Source: Ulota crispa
Taxonomy: Eukaryota > Streptophyta > Bryopsida > Orthotrichales > Orthotrichaceae
Direction: 5' to 3'
DNA: 64,000 nucleotides
NCBI GenBank assembly: GCA_963920765.1
Contig: OY987242.1
Span: 3,250,789-3,314,788, forward strand
Part shown: positions 23,278 through 36,169 of the stretch, piece by piece
How positions within the stretch are numbered: the first letter of the stretch is position 1
Layout of the letters: each line of letters begins with the position of its first letter
Position numbers and translations under genes: made by a program
Notes under the pieces: model-generated
The model's input: only the letters and a program-made list of their open reading frames with translations
The model's database searches: none
What the model was told of the DNA's origin: nothing

Positions 23278-23595
23278 TAAGGTAGGAACACCCATAAGCA
23301 TTATTGCCCCCATAATTGTCACCTCTAAAATCTTGAAAAATATGTAAAAGGAAATAGATGTAGTTACAAGGATGTACAACATGTGAACATGAAACCTTAT
23401 TGTTGGTTATGGGTACAATTGCAGTTTGCTCTCTAAAAATTCATAATTTATTCTCATAGTATCCAAATGTTACATTTAAAAGTGCAAACTTATTATTTTT
23501 CTATTGCTAACAAGATCTTATCATTTGCTAGATGTTTATTAATAGTCATCTTGTTTAAAACCCTTAAACTAATGCTTATGGGTGTTCCTACCTTG
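23278..23595 (+). mobile_element. MITE-B2, about 318 bp
   Basis: The ends AAGGTAGGAACACCCATAAGC and GCTTATGGGTGTTCCTACCTT are near-perfect 20-bp inverted repeats. The left flank is TA, and the right flank TG is probably a decayed TA. The body matches MITE-B1 in reverse. It lies about 60 bp right of a TTAA-A element. Confidence 0.8.
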
Positions 23596-23757
23596 TGGGC
23601 AGTGATCCCCCGCTTATCGGGGGAAAAAATAGTGCTAGCAACTCTTGTAATTCAACATGGAATTGTACTTGGCTCGACTGCTGTGCAGTGGAACTTATGA
23701 TGCATCTGCTTGATCAACTAGAGCTAAAGGCGGAAGCACAGCCCTTTTCTGTCCTTT

Positions 23758-24688
23758 TTAACCCCTAAAGGACCATGGCCTTTATTTTGTCAAAAGACAC
23801 TCAAAACTGCCACTTCTATGACAAAGAGTAAAAAAGTTTGAAAATCAAGCATTTTGCATATCTGATCATAAAATCTTGTGCTAGACTACTATAAGAATGT
23901 GTCATACAAAACTCAAGAACTTTGACTGCACATATTGAAAGGTATTTGCATTTAAAAAGTAAAAAAGAACTTTTTTTGCACCTTGCTTGACTAGATTTTT
24001 TAACTTTGAACATTTTTAACTTAAAATTTTTGCTCCACAAAGTTTGGAATTCTATTTTTGCATGGTGGGAAGTTGAGTTGGGAATCTTGAGAAAAAATAA
24101 ATAAATAAATAAAACTTAATTTTCATTCTTTAAAAAATCATTAGGTAGAAGAAGGTATGAGATTGAACAAAAACTTAAATTGCTAATATCCCTGCAATGG
24201 AATTGAAATGCAATAATCCCAATGATAAGATTGTTCTAGAAAGCAAACTTCACCCTCTCCAACAATTTTTTTTGAAAAAATGTTAAAATTGCATTCAAAA
24301 ATGAAATGTATAAGTTGTTTTTTCAAGAAGATGCTTGAGTTGCCCAAAAAACTAGATTGTCCATAACTTTCTCATAACTAGTCCAAATGGAATGAGTCAA
24401 AGCTCCAGAAGTAGATAAAGATATAATCTATGAGAAATACAAATTAATTTTTTTTTTCAAGTTTTTATAAGAATTTTTTTTGCTGCCCCTAGTCTCCAAA
24501 TTTGTGCTTATTTGGGCATAACTTTGCTCCCTGGCATCAGTTGGAATATAAACTATATTCCTTGAAAGCTAATGTGTTTTTCTATCTTCAAAAAAAATTT
24601 CAATAAAGCAAGACAAAAATTGAGGCCGTAGGTACTTGCCCAAAATCCCATTTGTCTCCCGAAGGGACAACGATCCTTTAGGGATTAA
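23758..24688 (+). mobile_element. TTAA-E1: piggyBac-like element
   Basis: It starts TTAACCCCTAAAGGACCATG and ends GATCCTTTAGGGATTAA, 931 bp. It is collinear with TTAA-E2 (54358-55289). It also shares its right end design (TACTTGCCCAAAATCCCATTTGTC) with TTAA-A, so E and A are related. Most differences between E1 and E2 that I read are transitions. Non-coding. Confidence 0.9.
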
Positions 24689-25594
24689 AGGGTTTTTAGA
24701 GGTTTTATTTGAAGGCTTTACAATTGCCCGAACGATTGCTGGAGGTCCTGAACTTGGAGTCTTGGACCTCAGATTGCTGAACTTGCGGAGGTGCAAAGTA
24801 GCACCCCCGCCACCATGCTAGGCAGTTGCACAATGCACCAACTGAAGAAATGTGTCACTGCCAAGGGCCAACAAGCTGCTGTGACCTTAAAGGGAGTCAT
24901 ATTTAATGCAGTGCCCACCAAGCAAGCAACGTGCCTCGGAGCTACGTTGAAGGGATTGCACAATCTGCATACTGAATCTTTGTCAGCAGGAACATTAGTT
25001 GTTTGGCTTGCCTTTATGCAGATTTGGGACGACGTGAGCGGCATGGAACAGATGGGAGGAGGGGAAGAAAGCAGCTAAATTTTCGCAACAAGCTTACCTC
25101 ATTTTGCCATTGGCTACCTCAAGTCCTCAACACGAATAAAATCTATGTGAAAGAATTATGGTTGCTATAGCCAAATCCTCTCAAAAAAAATATCGTATGC
25201 GCCAAAATTTGAATGCAACATACTAATACTAGCTGGTTTTACGGATGAAACAAGCGCCCGTGGATGGTTCTATCCATTATTTCCTTCCCTCCGTGCTCTA
25301 TAGGAAGCGTGTCGCTCGGTCAGTGGACAACCAAAAAGAATTGGCTGGGAGAAAGTAGAATTCTGTGGCGCAGTGTCGGAGACAGGAACATAAAGTGGCA
25401 CCCACGATGGGGAAAAACTTCGCTACTACAGGCCTGTCCGTACCACAGGAGTATTAAACAATTCCTTAGACAGTCGCTAATAATATCAGGCACTGTTTCC
25501 AGCATGCCTGAACTGAAGCCTGCGTTTGATTCCTATCGCGGGTTTTCCGTATGCCCAGGATACGCGACCCGGGCGCGGAGCGAGCGAGCTCCGG
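24689..25594. other. GC-richer unassigned island with overlapping ORFs
   Basis: ORFs of 95 codons (24791-25078 plus), 91 codons (24769-25044 minus) and 130 codons (25264-25656 plus, running into Hb-P2) overlap here. I recognise none of them. The composition contrasts with the neighbouring elements, so part of a host gene is possible but unproven. Confidence 0.3.
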
Positions 25595-25597
25595 TTA

Positions 25598-26220
25598 GAG
25601 CATCTCCACCGGTCCAGACTCGCTCAAAGTTTTTTATCTGGTTTGGCGAGGCCTGAAGGCTCTCAATCTCCACTCAAGCTCTTTGAAAAGGTGTCCTTAT
25701 ACTCCAACACACCTCATAAATAAGCTGTTGATCACTTATGTAGAGAAATAGAGAATAAAGCTCACTAAACTTAGGGTGAATAGTGCATGAATATTGGCTT
25801 GCAGAGTAGACTTGCCAAATAAGAGCATCTCCATCGGTCCGGGCTCTTTCAAACTTTTCCATATGTTTTGGCGAGGCCTCAGGTCCCTTGATCTCCAGCC
25901 ATGCTCTTTGAAAAGGTGGCCTCGGACTCCAACACGCCCAATAAATAAGCAATTGACCACTTATCAAGAAAAGTAGAGAATAGAACTCACTAAACTTAAG
26001 GTGAATACCAAATGAATAGTGGCTTGAAGGCCTCTTGCTACACACTGCAGGACCCAGTGTCAAGAGAGGGTTTTGAGAGGGACCTCAACATATTTCATCC
26101 AATTTCAACATGTTGGAGTTACCAATGGAGATGCTTTAAGAGAATTTGAGAGGATTTTGAGAGGGGCTTGTCTACTTTCCATCCACTTTGAGCGAGCCAG
26201 AGCCACCAGTGGGGATGCTC
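25598..26220 (-). mobile_element. Hb-P2: Harbinger-like MITE interrupted by Hb-P3
   Basis: The left end is TTA (25595-25597) followed by GAGCATCTCCACCGGT. The right end CCACCAGTGGGGATGCTC is followed by TTA (26221-26223). It is the reverse complement of Hb-P1 (for example TTTGGCGAGGCCTGAAGGCTC). Removing nested Hb-P3 and one TAA leaves about 306 bp, the same size as Hb-P1. Confidence 0.85.
25823..26136 (-). mobile_element. Hb-P3: Harbinger-like MITE nested in Hb-P2
   Basis: TAA (25820-25822), then GAGCATCTCCATCGGTCC, ending TGGAGATGCTT followed by TAA (26137-26139), 314 bp. Sequence and orientation match Hb-P2, so this is a self-family insertion with an intact 3-bp duplication. Confidence 0.85.
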
Positions 26221-26223
26221 TTA

Positions 26224-28457
26224 CAGTATTTTACCCCAGGCCTGCTACTTTCCAGTTTCCACCCATTGGATCACTCCCCTTGTTAAACATTCTTGCTTCT
26301 GACACCGCCTTGCAACTGATCGTCTGATCCCCCCTGGTGCTCCAGTGGTTTGTTGTGGTGCTCGCTGCCTCACTTATTCCCTTTGAGCAAGTTGCAGCGA
26401 ATCAGGGGAGCTGCACCAGGTCAGCTCCATCAGCTAGTGCCATGTATCTTATCCACGCCTAGTTGCTATAATTCGACACTAGTTTTTTTACAGTCAAGAG
26501 TGTAAACTCTTGAAGTGATTCAATAACCCGGACTTCGACTTTTTATCAACCCTCGACGTCACGTGATACCGAATCACGTGAGCCTGCACTGGAGCGCCAG
26601 TAAACTTAGTACACGTCCATATTGGGAAAAGGAACATTGGAAGAAATTTTACTGGGAAGTACTAGACCGTCGGATGGTTTTCGACTTGAGTGACAATGAA
26701 CAGTAAGTCTACTTGAATGCTTAGCAATAAATTCATCGCAGGTTATAAATGAAGAGAGTGCGTAAGCGCCGCTGGCTCTTCTCACTGGTTGCTTGCTTTT
26801 CATGCTGGGTCGCCTACAAACTTTGCCCAGTTTGCATTAGACATGCAATACGCATGCAATACCAGCTGCAAAAGAGCAGATAATAGTAAGACACGAACTG
26901 GGGCGGGTGTCTGAACGTTCATCATCGCCCTCTGGCATCAACTCTGCTGAAAAGTGGTCGTCCTCGACGTATACAAAAATACAAGCAACTCCCACATCCA
27001 CGATAATTGCCCTACCACTCATTTGCAAAGGGTAATCAAGCTTAGAGCATCTCTACTGTGGACGCAAGCACACACGCAACACAGGCAACCGTGACTGTTA
27101 CGAGAGCAGGCAACGCTACTTTGTTCCGTGCATACCAGAGTTCTCGATTGTCAAGTCCACGCAACAGCTGACGCGGAAGACTATTCCCTTTCATTTCGCG
27201 CAAGGGTTTGCCAATTGTTTGCGCCTCAGAGGTTGCTTAGTGGTTGTCAGGTGGTAATGCGTGAGCTGCGTTGTGCGTGTTTGCTGAAAGACGAGACGGA
27301 ACGCTCTCAAAATTTTTGTTTGAGTTCCTGAGTACGTCTACAAGATGGAGATACGCAAGTATTTTAATAAGTTTGATGTATCGTAGTTATGAAACTCGGG
27401 CACACTAATCCATGTCGCAGTAAATTATATTATATTATATTTTGTATACTTGATATTCTCCTGGTGCAAGTCCCTAGTCCACACGAAGTTATTCGAGGTG
27501 ATGTAAAAGTACAAGCGGAATGTCTGGTTTTGCCAAGGCAGGTGGACGGGTACTTTTTCTCGTCAGATGATCGGACCAAGATTGTTGCACATCCGTGTCC
27601 AGCCAAATGGAGGATCAGGATGCTCATTGGTGCGCACTGCAAGCGACTGATGAGTGGATGCAAGGGTAGGGTCTTTTTGGATAGCGTGCTGCCTGCAAGC
27701 TTTTCACTCACTGGCGGTGTTTGTCTGTTTGTACAGGTATGTGCAGGTGCTCAATGACCGCATTCCCTGGTCGGCGAACACAAAAGCACCAACCCCTTTG
27801 AACTCGATTTAACCTCGTCATTAATGTCCCTGCAGAAAGGTGCGAACTGGGAGTCTGGGACGTCGCTCGATGTGCACAAGAATTCATGGGTCATCCTTTT
27901 GGCAGCAGGCTCGAGGAAGAGGAAGAGGAAGAGGAGAGGCTGTGAGCCCTCAATTATTACTTCACAGTCGACAGACACTATTCCAAGAAAGGAGCCGCAC
28001 TGAATTCTTCCATCTTCAGCCAGTCTATTCCAAGCTGGCCAGAGGCACTCATCACTATACAGTTCCGTGCCACATTAGTCTAACTTAACTTAGCTGCTTA
28101 CGCTTGCACTTACTTAGTCTCCGTTTTTGGTACACGAAGCCAAAGATCATCTAGACCAAATATTTAGCAGAAACTTTTGTGGTGCTGTAACGTTTGCTAC
28201 ATCAGTCTAATAACTTAATGAGCCATTCGATAGTTTAGAGTGCTCGACCCCGACATTTAGAATTCCGGCTCCCGAAGCATTCGACAACAAATACTACTCA
28301 AAGTTCCTATTGGGATATGCTAATATAATTTTGCCACGTTGACAGTCAATGGTGAATTGCATAATCACCTGAAGATAAAGGAAAAATAATTCGAACTGAA
28401 AGTAGTTTTACTTCCATTTTTCCATCAAGGTTGGTCAGAGATGGACCACCTTGTGAG
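26224..28457. other. GC-richer unassigned island of about 2.2 kb
   Basis: This is the longest stretch here without an assigned repeat that also has raised GC. ORFs include 27389-27757 (122 codons, plus), 27430-27711 (93, minus) and 27751-27978 (75, minus). None contains a domain I know. TTAGAGCATCTCTACTGTGG at 27042 looks like a Harbinger-type left end without an identified partner. A GGAAGA-type purine run lies at 27913-27935. If the window holds a host gene it is most likely here or at 40.1-42.4 kb, but I cannot support exon limits. Confidence 0.3.
26559..26581. promoter_or_regulatory. Pair of TCACGTGA palindromes
   Basis: TCACGTGA occurs at 26559-26566 and 26574-26581, 15 bp apart. This 8-mer is the preferred site of Cbf1/USF-type bHLH factors in fungi and animals. 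It lies in GC-richer, apparently unique DNA. No transcript start can be shown, so a regulatory role is inference. Confidence 0.25.
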
Positions 28458-28712
28458 CACTCCATACTCGCTATTAGTCGGAACACCACTTTTGAAGGGT
28501 TTACTGAAGGTTTGAGGTGATCACCTCAAATTGAGCTCCAGTGTATTTTTTGGCACACGTGTCCTCACTTGAGAAGAGAAATTTGAGAGGGAAAAAAATA
28601 TAGTGATTTAGACTAAATATAATACCTTTGAATCTAGTTTGAGGTAACTTTTTGGGTTTAAGGTGGAGTACAAAATGATACCTCCGTTTTTCCCAATTTA
28701 CCTAATATGGCG
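28458..28712 (+). mobile_element. MITE-F3, decayed copy
   Basis: CACTCCATACTCGC to CCTAATATGGCG, with the internal GGTTTGAGGTGATCACC, GGCACACGTGTCCTCAC and TAAGGTGGAGTACAAAATG blocks of the family. The left TIR is heavily changed. Confidence 0.65.
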
Positions 28713-28995
28713 ATTCGGTCTCTCGAGAGCGGTCGGACCCCTTCAATCAGACAATTCAAGAGAAAACTGACATGCTTGGAATGCCTGATATCTCTCATTA
28801 TGTTAACTTGCAATATTTTCCCTCACCAAGGTTTTCTTGTAGCCTGAGTGGCCTCATCATGCACCGTGTCCAGGCGAAGAGTTAAAAGCGCACAGATGAT
28901 GATTGTTCACTGCCAGGAGCAGGCACTTCAATATTGCATAGTAATCTTCTGGTCAAAGTTTCAAAACCACACTTGGTTTTCATATATCTATTACT

Positions 28996-29252
28996 AACAC
29001 CATACTCCTTAAGTTGGGAAAAACAATGCATTTTGGGACTTTTGAAAGTTTGAGGTGACCATCTAAAACTGAGCTCACAATATTTTTTTGGTACACGTGT
29101 CCTAACTTGAGAGGAGGAATTTGCAAGGGAAAAAATTTTAGTGTCTCACATTGAATTTGATACCTTTAAATCTGGTTTAAGGTAACTTTTGGGGTTTAAG
29201 GTGGAGTACAAAATGGTACCTATGTTTTTCCCAATTTAACGAATATGGTGTT
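28996..29252 (+). mobile_element. MITE-F4, 257 bp with 4-bp duplication
   Basis: It starts AACACCATACTCCTTAAG and ends CGAATATGGTGTT. The flanks are TACT on both sides (28992-28995 and 29253-29256). The interior includes TTTTGGGACTTTTG, GGTACACGTGTCCTAAC and GTTTAAGGTGGAGTACAA. Non-coding. Confidence 0.8.
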
Positions 29253-29272
29253 TACTACCCATGCTAGCTTTG

Positions 29273-29514
29273 AACGCCATATTCATTAAATTGGGAAAAC
29301 CATATTCCCAAGTTGTACTTCACCTTAAACCCATTGTTTCTCCTTAAACCATTTTAATGCTAGATTTGAAGGTATCAGATTCAATTTGAGCCACTGAGAT
29401 TTTGTCCCTCCCAAATTCCTCCTCTTAGGTGAGGGCTGAAACCTAGAACTTGGTTTAAGGTGATCATTATTCCAAAAAATGGGTGTTACTTCCCAAATTA
29501 ACAAATATGGCGTT
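29273..29514 (-). mobile_element. MITE-F5, 242 bp, inverted, with 4-bp duplication
   Basis: It starts AACGCCATATTCATTAAATT and ends AACAAATATGGCGTT. The flanks are TTTG on both sides (29269-29272 and 29515-29518). It is the reverse complement of MITE-F4, from which it is separated by only about 20 bp. The F4-F5 pair could therefore fold into a large hairpin. Confidence 0.8.
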
Positions 29515-29518
29515 TTTG

Positions 29519-31114
29519 ACGGTTCTCTCAATTATTGCAAACATTAAGCTCCCTTGCAAAGTCTCCAATTCTAAACATTCGGGAGAGTAGCTAGTTGTTC
29601 AACAATGGATTGGTTTGCAAAGGTGTTCAATTGGTTGAAAAGAATGGCAGTGGACACCAAGAATATCTAGTTTTAAAACCTTAAGGTAGAAATACCATAA
29701 ACAGATACTGCCGGATAAGGATTTTGTAGAATGTCCTTAAACCAACAAGAGTTGGTTTTGAAAAAGAGTTTAGAAATATGCTCTTTCCTCGCATTTGATT
29801 GGTTCAAATTTATTTCGGAATAAGATACTAGAAGTAGCCGTTTAAGGTACACCTATGAAACCAGAAATGGTCTACACATGGAACTTGATCCCGAGCAGAA
29901 GACGACATTCTCACATTCCGTAGAGCGCAGGCTATTTGGGAGCTATACTTGGAAGCTAGCCCATACGATCATATTCATTAAAATGGCGCAATACAAAGCT
30001 CTGAAAAACTAGCACTTTCAAGAGCCTAGAGCTCGAATGGTTATAATATTTCAGTCAGGCGAATGATGGAAACTGCACCGCTTTCATTGAACTAAAATAT
30101 GCCGATTAATAAGTGAAACAAAAGTGAGGTCAGATGAAGAATATGTCAGGTCCTAAGAACAACTTTAATGAAGAATATGATGGGACTATGCTATCAACTA
30201 AACAGATATTGCTATGAATTTGATGATTGCTGGCCTCAAAAGTCGTCGTATACGATAAATCTTTTCAGATGCTTGGGCCTACTTTAGTGAGAAAGCGAGC
30301 TCTTACTTCGAGACAATTAATTACTGAAGGTTTAGGGTTTAGTGTTGTCAGATGCAGGTTGGAGGTTGAACCTCGGAATCTTATAAATTGCGTAATGCTT
30401 GCGCAAAGAGCCAATTGCGTAATTACGACGCCCTTGTCACAAAAAGCCTAGCTTGTCGTTGAATTGAACTAACAGAAACTGTACCACCATCTCCAGGGTC
30501 CACTTTTCATTGAACTACTCTCTTTGTAACAGAAATATTGAGATCAGTACTGCAACAATAGGACAGAGAGTGTTCAATTAGAAAAGCCATTAACTTACTT
30601 ACCTTCTATTATATTTCTGACGAGCAGGGTTTTTTTTTAAAGGATAATACTGGCGATGATTTACAATAGTAATTCACTTAGGTGGCTATTTTGGAAAACA
30701 CTTCAAGAAGCATGTTTAGTTCAAGAATAAAAGTAGATAGAATATTGGCAACCAATGGTTTTTTATTACACAAGTAAAGAGGCGTCAATGAAGTGCACTG
30801 GTCACAACTTTTGAAAAAGTACTACAAGTATGAAAGATGAAATATGTGGCAAAAGGATACCCATATTATTTTGGTTGTAGATTGAATCAGTGATGTCAAT
30901 TAACCAATAAGGGAATTCATATATGGTCCTTAACCGCAACTTGGCCATACGGTAATCAACTAGAAGTGAACATTGGTTACGGAGACACTCTTTTTCAGGT
31001 TTATTTTGTATAGTGATAATGAAGCAAAAAAATTTAAGGTGAATTTTGGTTATAATTAGCCAATAAAAATTACATTGCTGACGAGGTCATCTATGGTATA
31101 ATGTACGCCCATCT
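29519..31114. other. Unassigned DNA
   Basis: About 1.6 kb with no recognisable gene or repeat end. A 74-codon ORF (30227-30451) has no known motif. A poly-T run of 9 lies near 30632. Confidence 0.5.
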
Positions 31115-31320
31115 TTAATCCCTAAGCGCCCCAGCAACAAGATTCTATCGCTAGGGATTTCAAATGCTTATTTGAGGAACTAGATCTGCTTTCTTGATTT
31201 TGGTACAAACTACAACTATGACAACATTCAAATTGTCCATGCCAATGGAATAATGGCGAGGAAAGTCAATTGTTCTACAAGTGATGCAAGAGATTTGATT
31301 GGATGAAACACCATACGGGA

Positions 31321-31588
31321 TGTTAGGGACGTTACTTTGGAACATTCTGTTTTCTTTTACTTTGAGTGTAGAATATCTTTTACTTTATAATATATTTTAC
31401 TTTAGATTTCTTTTACTTTAGATTAGAGTATATATAGAAGTTGAGGCTGAAGTGTTATTCAGACTCAACAACACATCTCTTGGAGCCATCAATCACCTCC
31501 TTTGATATTTGTTTCCTCATCTTTGAATCCAAGTTCATTTCTATTTCTATTTCTTATCGATTATCTTTCTATTTTTATGTTTGTGACA
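31321..31588 (+). repeat. 5' LTR of the gypsy fossil
   Basis: 268 bp, beginning TGTTAGGGAC and ending GTTTGTGACA. It contains repeated CTTTTACTTTA blocks and a TATATATAG box-like motif near 31428, a plausible core promoter position. Confidence 0.9.
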
Positions 31589-32020
31589 GTTTGTCGAATC
31601 TTACTTCACATGAGTATCAGGACCCTTGTTAGAAGTTGCGGTTTACCCCCTCTAATATGATATTTCATTTATTACAACATTTATGTCTTATTCTTCTTGT
31701 GAGAGTTGCGGACATCCTCTCTCTTTGAAGATTTAAAAGTTTAAAAGTTGCGGTTTATCTCTTCAAACCAATATTTTAAATTATTTTATAAACCCTATTT
31801 TTTTTTGCCTCTTTGTATAGCTGAACCTCAAAATTTTATCATGCGCAAAGCTGTAGAGTCTAAGTTAGAAGCCATCCTCAATGCTATCACCATGTTTTCA
31901 AATTGAACCACAATGATTGAAGAAGTTATTAGTGGTCTTCAACAAAGCCAACATTCCGCCAATTCGGAGAGGGAAGCCTCACTTGTGATTTGACAAGATA
32001 TACCACCACCACTACAATAA

Positions 32021-32809
32021 AAAGAATTTGTGTTAATCTTCCTGAGAAATTCGATGGCACGCGCTCCAAGTTTCGAAGGTTTGTCAACTAGATTTTTTTG
32101 ATAATTGCCTTACAATCGGGACGTTATCCAGTACAAGAATCACAATTTGGATTGGTTGGAACATTACTTACAGAACAAGCTTTATTATAGTTTGCTCCTT
32201 TGTTCGAAAAATGTTCACCTGTATTGAACAACTTCGACATTTTTCTTGAAGACTTTAAAGAAGCGTTTGATGAACATGATAAGGTTCGTTGGACAATTAC
32301 AAAAATTTGGTCCTTAAAACAAGCGACACGCTCTGCATCTGTTTACGCTTCAAAATTTGACAACTTGTGTGCAACATTAATTTGGATGAAGCAGTCTTCA
32401 TGAGCCAATTCTATGAGAGATCGAAGAATTTTATAAAAGATTTACTTTTATCACTTTCTGATTTGCAAACATTGAATGAGACAATTAATCAAGCGATTAA
32501 ATGCGATAATCAACTTTTTCAATGCCATCAAAACCAAATTCCATTGAAAGAACAAACGACTTGTTCTACCTTATCTATATTGGCAAATAGCCCAATTTTG
32601 CATTCAGAAACTACAAACATGCAAATCAACGCAATACGTGTCAAGCATCTCACTTTAGAAAAAAAAAAACGTCGCATGCAGGAGGGACTATGCTTATATT
32701 GCGGCGAAGAAGGCCATAGAAATTTCAACTGCCCAAAGAAGCCAAATCAACGTATTATTAAGACTAGAGCTGTCATCGTCCAGGAAAACAAAGATATCCA
32801 GCCACAATA
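32021..32809 (+). pseudogene. gag-like region of the gypsy fossil
   Basis: Conserved gag text includes EKFDGTRSKF near the start and SVYASKFDNL in the middle. A CCHC zinc knuckle CLYCGEEGHRNFNCP lies near 32690-32735. The family is known from fungal chromoviruses. Fossil; broken in more than one place. Confidence 0.85.
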
Positions 32810-32949
32810 AAAACTGTGCAGCTGGATAATATAATTTCACAATAACATTTAAGTTCTTCCATTTCTGTTTAACCAACCTCTTGTATTATTACTTTTTTAT
32901 TTGTTCGTTCTCAAAAACTTGAAATCACTATTTTAATATATTTAGAAGC

Positions 32950-35870
32950 ATTTGCTTGTTTTTTGGATGAAAAATTTGTTAAAAGTCACAAATTTCCATT
33001 AGTTCAGAAATCTTAATTCATCAACGTAAAAGTGATAGATGGACAATTTTTATTTTCTAGTAGTGTCACATACAAAATAATGCCTTTAAATGTAACATTT
33101 CAAAGCTATAATAGTCAAATTATCTTCAATGTCATCAAAACTCCGTTAAATCTTTTTATTTTTGGTATTTTATGGTTAAAAGAATACAATCTGTCAATAG
33201 ACTGGACGCTATGAAAAATGATTTTCCTCAAAAATCATCCAGCCAATAAACTTGTTACATAATCTGTTCAAAAACCTATTGAAAAACTTGTTAACAAACA
33301 AACCAGCAAATCACAAATGAAAAAAACTATAGTTATTGGAGCAAATGCATTTATAAAAATAATCAAACAAGATACATCATTTGTTATCTATATGGCTCCA
33401 ACTAGTGAACAGAAAATCACAATAACTAGTATCCTGGAGCAATATAAAGATTTTGAAAATGTTTTTTTGAAAAAAAATGCCGATATACTACCGGAGTACC
33501 GATAATATGATTGTATTATAGATTTAGAGAAAAGAGCACAATCTCCTTTTGGTCCAATTTATAATTTATCACAAACAAAATTGACGGAATTACGGAATTA
33601 CATTGATGAGAATTTGGCCAAAAATTTCATTTGTTATTTCAAATTGCCTGCTAGAGCGCATATTCTATTTGTGAAAAAGAATGATGGTTCCTTATAAATG
33701 TGCGTGGATTATCGAGGTCTCAATATGGTGACAAAAAAAAACCGCTATCCATTATCTTTGATTTCTGGATTTTTAGATCAATTCAAAAGTACAAAGATTT
33801 TTACCAAAATCGACCTCCGCGAAGCTTATAATTTTGTACAAATAAAATAAAAAAAACAAATGGAAGACGACATTTCATACAAGATATGACCATTTTTATT
33901 ATAATATTATGTATTTTGATCTTACAAATGCCCCAGTAGTCTCTCAACACACAATGAATAACATCTTTCAAAAGCATCATGACAACTTTATTATTATCTA
34001 CTTAGATGACATTTTGGTGCTTTTTAATAATAAAAAAGATCATGCAAAAAATATTTATTTAATCTTTAAAAAATTACGCAAAGAAAGACTTTACGCCAGA
34101 CTAGAGAAGTGTATATTTCACCAAATTGAGAAGAAATTTTGGGATTCATTGCAACTATGGAGGACTTGAAAGTAAATCTCAAAAAGGTGAAAACTATTTT
34201 GTCTTGGAAATTTCTGAACACTATTAGAAACGTAAAATATTTTCTTACTTTTGCTAACTTTTATCGGGTCTTCATCAAGAGATATTCTTAAGTTGCTACT
34301 TGGTTCACTCGTTTGGTAAGCACGGATAAACTCAAATGGAGACCACTAGCGGAGAAAGTTTTTCATGATTTAAAGATCACATTTACTACGGCTCTAATTT
34401 TGGTACACTTGAATTTTTCAAATGCATTCTATTTGGAAACGGATGCCTCAACTTTTGCTTTGAGAGCTATAATTTCACAACTAGGGGAAGACAAGAAGCT
34501 TCATTTCGTTGCCTTCTATTTTTGAAAATTTTTTGCTGCCAAGATTAATTATGAGATTTATAATAAGGAATTTTTTGCTATTGTGAATTTTTTTCAAGAG
34601 TGACGTCATTTCTTTGAAAGAGCTACGCATCCAATGACTGTTTATACAGATCTTAAAAATTTAGAGTACTTCATGTCATCTTATGTTTTAAATTGGCGTC
34701 AAACTCAATGGAATATGTCTCTATCCCGGTTTGATTTGTTATTACATATTGACCGGAAAAGCAACAATGGCAATTTGATGCTTTATTAAGAAAATCATAA
34801 CTTGCCCCAAGGTTAAAAAAACAACATTTGATCAACAGCGTAAAACTTTATTGAAACCAGAACTATTTCGTCTTTGCGCTACAATTATACCATCACCTAT
34901 AGATAAGGACTTCTTCAACTAAGTGCGCATTGCAGCTATTAAAAATTATGTAGCATTTGACATCAAACAGCCTATTGGTGAAGAAGACAATTTTAAGGTG
35001 AATGGAAATTTGTTATATTTTGCAAAACATTTACAGAAGGTCCAACAAAACTTCACGTTCTTCAATCCAATTAAGGCTTTGCAGTCGGGGTCACTTTGAA
35101 TACAACAAAACTTTGGATACAACAAAACTTTGAAACTCGTTTCTAAAGATTTTGGTTGCCTAAAATGTAGAAAAATGTGAAGGATTTTGTTATTTTTGTG
35201 ACATTTGTTCAAGATCCAAAAATTCTCGGCATCACTCTTGTGGACTTTTGCAACCATTATCTATTTCACGTTGGCCTTGATCTTCAGTTTCTATAGATTT
35301 TATCATGGGTTTGCTGCCATCAGATTCATTTGACATCATTTTTGTTGTATTAGATAGGTTTACAAAAATGCTACATTTTGTCCATTACAAAATGACTTCA
35401 TCAAGTGAAGATACGACAAGACTATTTCTTGATAATGTATATCAATATCACGGTTCACCTAACAATATTGTATCAGATCAAATATCCCAATCTGTATCAA
35501 AGTTTTGGAGATGTCTTTTTAAGATATTGAAGGTGGAGATCAATTTCTCTTCAGCTTTTTATTTTTAAATTGACGATTAAACAGAACGGGTTAATCAAAT
35601 CCTTGAATAATGTTTACGATGTAGTATTAATTATCAGCAAGACAATTGTACAACATACTTGCCATTAGCAAAATTTGCGTACAACAATACTCTTTATGCT
35701 TCAACTCAACAAACACTATTTTATTTCAATTATGACTATTATCGAAAGCTTGATTTGTTAAATTCATCAGCAAATAGTAATCTAGTAGCTGACGACTTTG
35801 CAAATCAATTATTGCAAATTCAAAATATTTTAAAGCTTCATCTACAATCTGTCTAAGAGTTTTACAAGAC
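32950..35870 (+). pseudogene. pol-like region of the gypsy fossil
   Basis: The protease-like part lies near 33030-33215. The reverse transcriptase spans roughly 33500-34170 and includes the YLDDILV catalytic box near 34000. An RNase H-like part lies near 34310-34800. The integrase spans about 34900-35860, with LDRFTK and NIVSDQ marking the core. Order and motifs are those of Ty3/gypsy. Fossil with many breaks. Confidence 0.9.
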
Positions 35871-36169
35871 AATTGCGGACAAATATTGCAATCAAGCACT
35901 TGATTTTTAAATCGGAGACAAAGTATGGCTTATTCAACGAAATATTAAAACCAAGCAGCTATGTGACAAATTAGACTACCTGAGATTGAGACCATTTGTT
36001 ATTCTAAAGCAAATCAATCCAATGGCATACCATTTGAAGCTACTAGCTTTTACAAAAGTACATCTAGTTTTTTATGTATCTCTTTATGAACCTTATCGGC
36101 AGTCACATTTTTCAAGAAGAATATAACCGCCACCACCGCCAAGTGTTGAAATTGAGAATCACAATGAAT

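Noticed and set aside
27389-27757. 122-codon ORF in the GC-richer island, a possible host gene
   Set aside because: No domain, no supported exon structure and overlapping ORFs on the other strand. Kept only as part of an unassigned island.
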